This document shows positions 12,147-22,719 of a stretch of DNA of 64,000 nucleotides, one piece after another. The stretch is taken from contig HG738138.1 in NCBI GenBank assembly GCA_000499405.2, forward strand, positions 10,662,888 to 10,726,887. Reading direction: 5' to 3'. Below the pieces are notes generated by a model that was not told the origin of the DNA, made no database searches, and saw only the letters and a program-made list of their open reading frames with translations. Within the stretch, counting starts at the first letter, position 1. Each line of letters opens with the position of its first letter. This stretch comes from Onchocerca volvulus. Its lineage: Eukaryota > Nematoda > Chromadorea > Rhabditida > Onchocercidae. The position numbers and the translations under genes are program-made.

Positions 12147-13225
12147 TTTTCTCGAAAAAATGACATCAATAATATCATTCCTTAGTAGATTTTCCAACTG
12201 CATTCATACATTTTCAGATAACAATTGATGAAGAAGTAAAAAATGGTATATCGAAAGTGAAGAATAAATTTGGACATTTGAATGCTGTGATCAATTGTGC
12301 CGGAATCTCTTTCAATTATAAAATGTTTAGCTTCAATAAGCAAAATACAAATCAGAAATTAACAGTAATGTCGGATTTGAAAAAAGTGTTGACAGTGAGA
12401 TTTTTTTTTTCTGTGTTATTGAATTCTGATCTTGAAAGTTAACTTTTGCTGCAACTTATTTGCTATTATATCAGTTCCGTGGTTAGTATAGAAATATGTT
12501 CTGTTGCAATATTCTGTAATATTCTTATGTTTCATTTACTATTAAGGTGAATGTTATCGGGACACTTAATGTTATTCGATATGCACTCGATTTAGTGGCA
12601 CAAAATGAAAAAGATGAATCGGGATGTCGAGGCGTTATCATCAATACGTCATCATTCTCATCGTTTGAGCCACAGTTTGGGCAAGCAAGTTTTTAAATTT
12701 GTGAAATGGCTCTTGGATTTAACTCTTGGAATTATTTTTCATTACCACTAATTTCTCTTAATTAAGTTCAGTTTAGTTCCGTTATGTATTCCTTGAAACT
12801 ATGCAAGTTATCTTACCACCAAAATAATAAATCTACTTGTAGCAAAATTTTAGGGACTTGATGCGATATCTTCTGGAGCTGTGAATAATGCGACATTAAC
12901 TTTAGCGAAAGATCATGCTTCAGATGGTATTCGATTTATCACAATTGCCCCAGGCATTTTTCGAACACCTTTGGTGATTTCCCATATGAATGAATTGGTA
13001 ATTGATTTACGAATTTTCAGATATTCATTTTTTGTTCTGAACGAAATATCGAAAAATGAACCAGTAATTTTATAGAATGTGGAAATGTATGAAAAAATGG
13101 TGGAATTTCCTGCGCGATTAGGTATACCGGAAGAATTTGCTGCTCTCGTACTGCATGTTATTCAAAATAGTTACTTGAATGGCGTGGTCATTCGTCTGGA
13201 TGGTGCTCTTAGGATGCCACCATAA
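11732..13225 (+). CDS. HSD17B10-like short-chain dehydrogenase paralogue lacking catalytic Tyr/Lys
   Basis: Exons 11732-11770, 11842-12006, 12218-12394, 12547-12684, 12854-12997 and 13076-13225 join to 270 residues. The fold markers of a type-10 17beta-hydroxysteroid/3-hydroxyacyl-CoA dehydrogenase are clear: Rossmann motif [17 protein letters not shown] (acidic residue that selects NAD), NCAG, INTSS (catalytic Ser position) and the C-terminal [16 protein letters not shown]. At the YxxxK position, however, the sequence reads GLDAISSG, so the Tyr is Asp and the Lys is Ser. The reaction should therefore not proceed; NAD binding could persist. The exon before this site ends with a GC donor (GCAAGT) because no in-frame GT exists. 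Every exon boundary after exon 1 matches its neighbour at 14695. Start ATG 11732 is inferred from phase; exon 1 is the least certain part. Confidence 0.85.
12113..12142. repeat. (TA)n microsatellite in intron 2
   Basis: An uninterrupted TA run of about 30 nt lies in the second intron of the first dehydrogenase gene. Confidence 0.95.
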
Positions 13226-14694
13226 ATTTTTGTTCATTGACTAGATCTATGAATGGATATCTCAATTTCTCATTCATAATGAATAGCAATGCGTACACCT
13301 ACATAAAAAATCCATACTTTTATTTGTGTTTTAGTTATAGTTACAGTCTGGGCTCAGATCTTAATATGTGTGAATGTTGCTTGAATGATGTGTTGATTTT
13401 TGTTGTAAATGTTAATTGTTACTTTTTTTTGCATTTGATTCCTATTAATCGATAAAATTGATGATTCTGACTGTTGATTTATTTTTCCATTGTTTGTCAA
13501 TCAAGATTTATTATATTTGCAACACGAATATATGCAACACACAAATATAATATAAGGATTATCCATTTTTGTAATGATTTGCAAAAATTTTGTCAAGTGA
13601 ATTTGAAAACTTGGAAGGAATGATTACATCATAAATGACTGGCAGTTAATCCTCGTAAGGTGTATTTTGGGTTATGGAATCGAATTTCCACTTTATTGAT
13701 AAGTCGAATTCCCATCGGTGTTAGTCCAATTTGTACCGTTTACCAACGAGGTTGTCCATTACTTGTAGTAGCGGGGCTGAGAAATGGACGAACCGCGTGT
13801 TTTGGCAGAAAATTTGGTTGGGCTGTGGGTTGTATAGGTTTTGTGTGAATTCGGTCAATCCATTGTGGGATATGCCGGAGTTGTTTTGGGAGTCGGCGGG
13901 GACAGGTTAGTCATTCTCAATCTTTGAACAAATTATTTAATGAAATTTAGTAGCTTCTTTGGATACTAGTAGTCAGATCTGTTACTTTATCAAGTTTTTC
14001 TGCCCTGGTTTTTTTTTTTTTTTTTTTATAATGTTTAGTTTTCTGATGATTTCATAGCATTTATAGTAATGAAGTCAGGAAATGAAAAATGCTACAAGAT
14101 GATGTCTGCGGTTATATGTATTACTTATGGAGATAATTCATTGGTATACTTTTTGGTACTTGGTTTTCGGATTCTGAGTTTGGTCACATGAATAGAGTGA
14201 AAATAGTGGAATTAAAACGCGAATGTATTTGGATGGAAACTTAGCTCGTGTTTTGTATTTTGATTAATATTGACTAGTTATGAGTCTATGCTTCTGTAGT
14301 AAATGTGCAATCTTGGAAAGACTAACAGTAGAGTACTATTTATTCACAAGATTTTGATGCTTAGTTTTCTCATGGTATTCGAAGATTTTTTTCGAATTCA
14401 TACTTCAGAATGAATTGTCATATTTCAGTTTTGGTATATTTCGACAGATGATTTAGATTTCAATCGTTTTAGTGGTTGATAATAATTTTAAAAAAAAATT
14501 AAAAAAATCTTCCCATTCTCATGAAATGAGCCTTTTACTCAGTGAACAGTTAAAGTTTTAAGCGAAATACTCGGAATATATGTATTTGGAAGATGCGTAA
14601 CTTCTTCAGAATTCTTCAATTTATCGAATTGACCACGAGCAGCTAGCATATTTTCATTAGAAAGATGAATTTTGTTGCAGGCCTGGTATAAATT
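13226..14694. other. Spacer between the two dehydrogenase genes
   Basis: About 1.5 kb. Mostly AT-rich, with a T-run at about 14011-14027. The block 13650-13930 is noticeably less AT-rich and has a 62-codon plus-strand frame (13660-13848) opened by TTG, but no domain, ATG or splice context supports it. The last 15 nt before 14695 contain TTTTGTTGCAG at 14671-14680, a likely trans-splice acceptor for the downstream gene. Confidence 0.4.
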
Positions 14695-16283
14695 ATGGCC
14701 ACATGTTTGACTTCTGTGAAGGTATGGCTTTGAGCATAATAAGAATAAAATAAACGAATATTCATGCTGAATATTTGAGAAGTTGTATATATCATTTCTC
14801 CCAATACTTTGATTTATTAAGTTTGTGTGATATTCGTTACCGTTTTTCAGGGCATTGTGGCTTTAGTCACCGGTGCTGCATCGGGCCTTGGAGCTGGTAC
14901 AGCGCGTCATCTTGTTGAACATGGAGCTAAAGTGGTTATTATGGATTTGCCACAATCGAAGGGTGAGACACTGGCGAAGGAAATGGGGCAAAATTGTTTA
15001 TTTACTGCAGCTGATGTGAAAATTTTAATTTTCAATTTCAAATTTTTTCTGGAATAAAATTACCGAAATAAGAAAGCAATGACTTGTAGGTTAAATGAAA
15101 TTTTAAATGTACTTTTTATTCGATCAGCTAAGCATCTATGTATCTCTCGATGCCCGATAAATTGAAAAATGAGGGAGAGATGAAATTCATGGTTAAGTAT
15201 GTAGGGTTTGAGCATAATAAGAATAAAATAAACGAATATTTATGCTGAATATTTGTTTTTGCCAAATGCTTCTTTGGAAGGTGATATTCGATTTGCAGGT
15301 GCGGTCTTCAGCTGAAGTGTCAATTGCATTTCATACTCTGATTAATAAATTTGGACAATTAGATGCTGTTGTGAATTGTGCTGGTGTATCATATCCATTT
15401 AAGTTGTACAACTTGCAGAAGAAGAAAGCTTGTGATGCAGAACTCATTCGTAAAACATTTGATGTAAAAACTTTCTTTTTATACTTAATCTTTAATCGGT
15501 CACCAAATTGCGAAAAGTTTTTCAAATCTTTTCCTGGTCGGATTTATACTGAAATTCAGATAAAAATGGGGAGAAATTGAACGGATATAATAAAAAAATG
15601 AAGTTCCTATCTGCTGCATTATTCCTATATGTTTAGTTTTAGGTTAATGTTTTCGGTACTTTTAACGTTATACAGCAGGCTCTTCAAACATTTGCGCTCA
15701 AGGGTAAGGACAGTTTGGGTTTTCGTGGTGTAGTCATCAACACAGCATCTATAGCAGCTTACGATGGGCAAGTAGGACAGGTGCATTATTTGGTTAAACT
15801 TTTATTGTATTTCGAAAAAATTTTTGTAGAAAATGAGCCAAAAATGGTAGAAATAGGCAGATGATGCAGTATTTAGCAGTGTCAAAAATTTTCTTGTTGT
15901 AGAGTGCTTACGCAGCTTCCAAAGGAGCCATTGTAAGTGCAACGCTTGCGTTTGCACGTGACTATGCTGAGGATGGAATACGGTTCATGACAATTGCACC
16001 AGGACTTTTTGACACTCCGTTGATGAGTGGGATTCCTGAAAAGGTGACAATGCGCAGCATATTATTATTTTCCAGTCAGAAAATAGTGGACTTTGTCTGC
16101 TTATTATTTTGGATGTATTACAGCATTTTTCAGGTACGAACTTTCCTAGCCGACTTGATTCCACTTCCGAGCAGACTGGGCCATCCAGAAGAATTTGGTG
16201 CTTTGGTGCGTCATATCATCGAGAATCGGTACTTAAACGGAGAAGTGATACGTCTTGATGGAGGTTTAAGAATGCCTCCCTAA
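14695..16283 (+). CDS. HSD17B10: 3-hydroxyacyl-CoA dehydrogenase type 2 / 17beta-HSD10 (SDR5C1)
   Basis: Exons 14695-14721, 14851-15015, 15299-15463, 15643-15780, 15903-16043 and 16134-16283 give 261 residues, the same length as the human protein. It keeps the NAD-binding [23 protein letters not shown], catalytic Ser in INTAS, the YAASK Tyr/Lys pair, [11 protein letters not shown] and the terminal [16 protein letters not shown]. The family oxidises short branched acyl-CoAs (isoleucine breakdown) and steroids in mitochondria, and in animals it is also the SDR subunit of mitochondrial RNase P (family knowledge). The N-terminal peptide [10 protein letters not shown] resembles that of its mammalian counterpart. 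The ATG is preceded by TTTTGTTGCAG, so the mRNA is probably trans-spliced. An AATAAA at 16589-16594 could end it. Tandem duplicate of the gene at 11732, and the one expected to be the working enzyme. Confidence 0.95.
14729..14777 (+). repeat. 49-nt direct repeat, copy 1 (intron 1 of HSD17B10)
   Basis: The segment starting TTTGAGCATAATAAG and ending CTGAATATTTG recurs at 15207-15255 with a single C/T difference. Confidence 0.95.
15207..15255 (+). repeat. 49-nt direct repeat, copy 2 (intron 2 of HSD17B10)
   Basis: Second copy of the repeat at 14729-14777, on the other side of exon 2. One mismatch in 49 nt implies a recent copy or strong conservation. Confidence 0.95.
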
Positions 16284-17115
16284 GCCCATAATATGACATG
16301 ATGGATTCGAAACTCGCTTTCTTTTGTGAAAGAGAATTATTAGAATAGTAATCTATAGTAATTAAAAAGGGTTTGCAGCTTTAAGAGATGTTTAAAGAAA
16401 GATGAAAATATTGTGCAACTAATCATTATCACACATACGTCAATTTTTTCAAGAATTATTTGTTGTTTGTTATCCGATGAGCAGTTATTTGTTTTCTTGG
16501 CAGACTTTCATAGTCCTTTCATTTTGTTTCGCATAAATGATCTGCTCCGCGGTTGTTGCATATATATTTTGTTACTTTATCATATTGGAATAAAGCTTTA
16601 AAATTTCCCATCATTTTCGTTTTAGTTGTGATCAAAAGTAATGCTTCTTTGCAAACAAGTACTTTTGATTTTCAGTGAAGGAGAGGCCCATTGCGATGAT
16701 CTTCAGCGATTGTTCTTGAGTAATTTTTCAGTATTCGCTGGCGTTTTTAAAAGCGCTTACAACACTGGATATTCGCGTGGGTAATCTCATTTTTAATCTT
16801 TATGTGGCATACTAGTGTTGGTGAATTTTAGGATGATCATCGGTGGGAGTGTTCATTAAACTGACTGTTATTAGTGTGGTGATTTTCATATAGTCTAAGT
16901 GCAATAATACATGGGGATCATTGATAGTTAAGGAGCTTCAGTGGTGATCGTATAAGCATCAAAAAGGAGCTCTTTTTGCCGGCCTCGTTACTTAGGGTTC
17001 TCGCTCTATTTTTTAATGTGAATTTGTTTAATGTGGAATATCTTATTCGTATATATCTCATTATACAAATATTTCCTCTTTTTTTTTTTTCTTTTCAGCT
17101 TATTCGACATTCAAG
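16284..17115. other. Spacer and probable WAPL 5' leader
   Basis: About 830 nt holding the 3' UTR of HSD17B10 (AATAAA at 16589-16594) and then AT-rich DNA. A T-rich tract ending CTTTTCAG at 17091-17098 lies 17 nt before the WAPL ATG and is a likely cis- or trans-splice acceptor. Confidence 0.5.
16589..16594 (+). terminator. Polyadenylation signal candidate
   Basis: AATAAA about 300 nt after the HSD17B10 stop codon, on the coding strand. Confidence 0.5.
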
Positions 17116-20100
17116 ATGTCGAATTTATCTTCAGGCTGGAAAGTTACACGTCGTTATGGCGAACCATCAAAAAAAGATAAAGCAGCTGCAATTTTCGATT
17201 CTGTATTTGCCAATCAATCAAAAGCATCTACTTCATTGGCAAGACCTCTAAGTTTAAATCCGTAAATTTTTGCGTGTTTGTTGGTTTTGTTTGCAAGTGT
17301 TTGCATTTCCTGCACCCGATAATAAGCAGATTCGAAACCTGGTGATTCCTGTAATCTAGTCGTCAGGACTCTTAAACAAACATAAGAGTTGATGACATAT
17401 TTTGGAGATTTCGTGAAGCTATATAAGGTTTAACTATCGTGGTACAGAAGAAATCAAAAGCTAGTGACTTTTCGATATTTGAAGTTTTCAAATTTGATGA
17501 GTTTGGTCTGTGAGATTTACGCCACACCAAGTGCTATAATGAAAGGGTCCCTTAATGTGTATAATGTTTTCGACGTAAACAAAGCATAAAATTCTCATTT
17601 TCTTTTCTTATCTAGTCCATTGAAATCGACATCTCCGAAAAGGGATCAAACGCATAGTGAGGTGGGTACACCAAGTCCATCAAGCAGCTCGTTTCTTTCG
17701 CCGACAGTCAGCATTCCAGATTTCGAAAAAGTTTGTTTCTAAACTTTTGTTCGCTTTTAGTCCCGAAATATTCCATTTGTAATATTGTTGTTGTTATCTT
17801 CTGTTTTTCACAGAAAGACAAGCATTTCAGATAGGGAATGAACTTTTTGAGTACAAAAGCTTACATTAATATTGTTTTTTTACGCTGAAAGAAAAAATTT
17901 ATTGTCCGATTCAGACATGCAGTGGGGCAAGATTTTTATATGCTGAGATAAATGTTAGTGACTGAACGTTCAATTTTCAAATAAGCATTTGCTTTATGTA
18001 AAAGAATTTTTGTTTTTTTTTTAATTTTTGTTTTCCGAGTTTCAAATTTAATTTTCTTTTCACTTTATAATTCTTTTACTTGATTCTGAGTACCAGACTA
18101 AATATATTTCCGTTTGCAGTCTGATGAAAGCGACGAAGAAGAGGGCAGCGGTAATAAATTTGGAAGTAATCATTTATCTACATGCACGCTAGATATTTCC
18201 ATGACGGATGCGACGATTCGTGATGGTAAATCCTCCAATTCATCATCACCTGTTAAGCAGCCTTCTGATTCAGATGCAAGTGGACAGAAAACTGGAATTT
18301 CCAAGCATCATTCAACTGAATCTAATCCGCAACACAGTGATGTTTTTTGCTTCGAAATTGAAGACGAAGAAGATGAAGGCACTAAAGATAATAATGAGAT
18401 AGCCCCTCAAGCAAAACGAGCAAGATCAGAAGAGGAATGTACTAGCTCTCAAGGTGAGATGTTGGATAGGTTCGGAATTTTCATTGCTAAAGTAGTGTAT
18501 GAATTCTCAAAATAAAGTAAAATATCTTGCCGAATTTATTTTACAGTCACAACAGTTAGACCGAATCATAGTGATTAATAGAATGATACAATGTTGTATA
18601 TTTTTTTATGTATTAAATTTTTTAAATATATAAACCAGTTTGTTATAGAAAAAAAAAATCTTATTTTAGAAAGAGTAGAAAGCTCTGGAAAAGGATATTC
18701 ACTGGGAATTAAAGCTGCGTATAAACACAGATGGATGTTGGATGACGATGATGATGGCGATGTTAATTTGTGTTCGAAACATTCAGATACGGGTTCAGTA
18801 ATTTCTAGAGCAAAAGTATTATTTGTTTTCAGAATTTGGTTGTGATGCGTCATAGGTTACGAACGGTTTTGCTGTTAAAATTCTCGTTCTAAGAAGTTCT
18901 CACTGACAGGGAAAAATTATTATAAGTACAATTTTTTGTCTCTTGCTTAAACATCTTAATGTTTAAATTACCACATTATCAGGGCGATGGTATAGTTACT
19001 CCAGCAAATATAAGCACCGTTGGTCCATCAGCTATAATGGATCGTAATAGGAAAGGCGAGCGAGCACATATTTGGATTCGAGATGTTAAGGAGGCACATG
19101 AATGCTTAAAATCGGGTGAACAGGATGATTTTAGTGACGATGTGAAATATGTTTTGAGTACTCTTTTGGATCCTTTATCGTCGAACAATCTGAAATGTTT
19201 AAGGTAATAGCATTCTGCATATTCCTTTGCATCTTGTAAAGTCAGTGTCTTCTTATTCCAGATTGATTTTCCAGAAAAGCAACAGAATGGAGAAGTTTTG
19301 TGTCGTGAACAGTCGAAAATAGTTCATTATTTTCAATTTATCATTCTTTTTTCCTAATTTAGCATCATTTCACTGGCGAAAAAGTGTGTTTCGAGCGAAT
19401 TCCGACGATTCTTTCGATCAAACAATTTAATCAGTCGAATATTGAAAGCAATTCCGGATTCGCCAAAATCACCGGTGATTTAATTATTCAGTCTCGCATT
19501 TTTAATAAATTTATAATACACATGAAAATTTAGAAAGGAATTTTTCAGTGGAATATATAATGCGCAGGTGAAGTCACAAATGTCATTGTTGGCGAAATTT
19601 TTATCATATTTCAGAGTTTGGCACTTTGCGTCTCAGTGGTTGTTTATTTATTATCTCGCGATACTACTTCTGTATTCGTTGACGCAACTGCGCTCCGTTT
19701 GTTCAGTCAGCTGTTAAAATTGGAACATCCGAATCCGAATGAGGAGTGCGTGAGATATTCGAAAATGGTGTGCACTTAGTTGTTTTCGATTTAGCTAATT
19801 ATTTTATTGGACATATGCATAATTGTAGACTTTGTAAACTTTTTCAATTATCGATTAGAACCCTGTTTTTTAGTCTGAATGTTTGAAACCCTCTTGTCTT
19901 TTCAACGCATGCTGCGATCTGTATATCACGTCTTTTTTTGTTATGTATACGAGAGTTTCAGGTAATGGATGTGTTGAGGGAGTGGTTAGAAAAATCGTTC
20001 GCAAATACGGAATCAAAAAAAGTTCAGTTTGATATTACGGAAAAAACTCTTTCGGTAAGATTGCTTAGTTATTCATTGCTTGCTTTGTATGAAATTATGA

Positions 20101-22719
20101 TAACTTGTCGTGTATAGCATATTGTAATATCATTGCAGCCTGCGTTTCTCATTTTGGAATCACTTGTTTACATATGTGCACGTAAACATCGTGAACAGGC
20201 TTTGCAAAGTGAACTGTTGAACGTGGGCATACTGCAGTGGATTGTTTCTAAAAGTATTGCTTTTAATTAATTTGTTCTACATTTACTGCTTTTTAAAGTT
20301 TATTTAGTGGATTAGATGTTTGAATATTATTAAAATCATTATGGTCTATAAAATGCTTGACTTCCAGCTTCTCTTTCAGAAAAGTCTCCGAATATGCTTC
20401 TAGGTTAGTTTGTCGAATAACTCGCTGATATTTTTGGAGGAATTCTGACACTCTGTTATCTGCGAAATCATTATTACTTTATATGTTTTTTTGTTATTGC
20501 AGTGGACAAAACAGTATTGCGCTTATTGCATGAGAAGATATCTGATGAGGATATGCTTCTCTGTTTGAAAGTCCTTGAACGATGCTTCAGAGTACTCGAA
20601 TCAGTGCGTTTTGTTTTCATGAGTTTACGAAGTACATGCAGGGCCTTTTCATTATCTATTTTTTATGATTTTTGAGGTTATATGATAGTTATATATTGAG
20701 AAATGAAGTGATTTTTGTCATTTCAACAATTGCTGGATTTGAAATAACATCTGTATTGAAGGCAACAATCTGCAATGAGAAGAACGGAGCATATTTGATT
20801 AGCCATCGAGGGAGCGCCGTCATCCAATCATGTGGAAGGTATTGTGAAATCAAAATGTTTTGAAATGATGGGATTAACAATTTTTCGAAGTGGGATGAAA
20901 AGAACCGCATGAGTATATAAATCTGATGAGAATCTGTCCACTAGATTTTGGATGTGAACATCGTAATGATGATCTTTTTTCATTAAGATAATACAAAACT
21001 TGTCAGAATTGAATGATTAAAACTTATGAAATGTTGGAATGCAGAGTCGCTGGAGAAAAGGATGATTTTGTTTTGTATAGTTTCGTTTTCCATAACTGTC
21101 TCAGCGATTCAGTTGGATTTTTACGAAGATTCACTGCAAAATTTTCTAGGCTCATGTCTTTATTGTTTCGTACAGTAGAACGACTTGGTGATAATATCAA
21201 TGAATTAAAAGAGCAAAACATCACATGTCTGAACCGAATGGTTGGATTATTGATGAGCTTATCATATGAGAATGGTATGCTGATTGCTGTTATGTTTTTT
21301 CTGCTTAATTAATTGTGTTTTATTTGGTTTTATATTGCTTTGTTTTGAAATTACAAATTTAATGTTACAGAATTATGCAGCACGAAACTTGGTCAGATGA
21401 ATAATTTCCTCTCACTCTGCGTATCTTGCTTTACCTATTTGGTGCCAAAGTATGTCCGCAAGGAGAAACAGTTTGATCTCATCGTGTTGGTTAGCTTTTT
21501 TTTTATATTATTTTGTTTTACCTGTTTGCTTTTTTCTCATTTTTCGGAGTTGTAAATCTCCATTGTTATTTTTTTTATAGCTATGTAGTCTTTTGGTCAA
21601 TTTACTTGAACGCTGTAATTTCAACAGACGTAAGCTGATTGGGCTCACAGTCCCAGTTTATGATCTCGAAAGTAAAACAGAGAAGCAAGAACCAACATTA
21701 AAAGCTCTTAGTCAGGTTATTTATGTTAATCGCCTTTAATCTATGTTTTAGCTGGATTTTCTAGATAGTTTAGGGAATAAGATTTTATCTCAAGTCTTCC
21801 AGTTGATGGAGGAAGAAGTTTGTTGTAGTTATCGCGCATTGCATGTTTTAAAAATGGAGAAAAATTTGCATGCAGTTTTTTTCACCACTTTGAGCTACAT
21901 TTAGCTGTTTGTATACCACGAATCACTGGCTCGTTCGATCGATGAAGAATTGGATAATGATCTTGTAATCGAGGATGCACCGGATGATAGTGTTAGTCAT
22001 GAAGAGGAGACAGAAGGTTATTTTAATTTGTTGGTGAAGATATGCTTTATCATCTTTTAAAAATCCTGTTTGTTTAATAAATTGAATTTATTGCGGATTA
22101 TTTTAGCAGCTGAGTTTTTAATACTTCAGATGATGGTCGGTTGCATCGATTGCCAATGGAATTATCCGAGGATGAGATGGTTGATGCTGTGCAAAATGCC
22201 ATGAATAAGGCTAGCTCACATATGGAAGATTCAGTATTGGCATCATACTTCGCGCTTTTGATTGGGTGTTTATTGTTGCAAAATGAGGTTTTTATTTCTT
22301 ATTTCAGATTTCTCAGTTTTTATACGAAAAGATAGTGTCAGTAAATGTCAATAATACTTAGATTAGTTATGGTCTTACAGGAGTCAGTAAATGTGGTGAA
22401 AGCAGAAATGAAAGATGGAAAGTTGGATGCACTGATTGAACAGCTTCAGCGCTTTTTGGAGTTTATCAAATTGACGGTGTGTTCGTAATAGTTAATCTAT
22501 TAGTTATATTCGTCGCAATTTTCTAACTTTTTTGAAAAAAAATGACAACTTTCTAAATAATTCTTCTCAAGGACTTTTTATTATATTGTAGTTCAATTTA
22601 TGTTGCTCCGGTATTCTCAATTATTGGTCGAATTGTTAACAGATTTACTTCAGGGAAAGAAAGCACACGTTCGATTTATGGAACGCATTATTGATTTACT
22701 TGATACATTGGATAATTAA
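17116..22719 (+). CDS. wapl-1: WAPL cohesin release factor
   Basis: Nineteen exons close in frame to about 850 residues: 17116-17261, 17616-17730, 18120-18453, 18670-18815, 18983-19203, 19363-19474, 19615-19767, 19962-20054, 20139-20253, 20380-20403, 20503-20603, 20762-20838, 21045-21274, 21371-21489, 21581-21715, 21905-22016, 22130-22287, 22381-22476, 22654-22719. WAPL opens the cohesin ring with PDS5 (family knowledge). The N terminus matches WAPL (a YxxPS/FDSVFANQ block resembling the vertebrate KFDEVFSNK segment), a long acidic, Ser-rich linker follows, and the helical WAPL domain starts near residue 290 (DVKEAHECLKSGEQDDFSDD, LSTLLDPLSSNNLKCL). Its last helix RFMERIIDLLDTLD corresponds to the vertebrate C-terminal helix. 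One exon is only 24 nt (20380-20403), required by phase. The Pds5-contacting motif is not obvious beyond the N-terminal block. Confidence 0.93.

Noticed and set aside
13660..13848. 62-codon plus-strand frame in the spacer between the dehydrogenases
   Set aside because: Opened by TTG, no splice acceptor, no recognisable motif; composition alone is not enough.
17812..17832. Possible WAPL mini-exon after CACAG
   Set aside because: No GT donor follows, a stop comes at once, and exon 17730 joins 18120 directly in phase 0.
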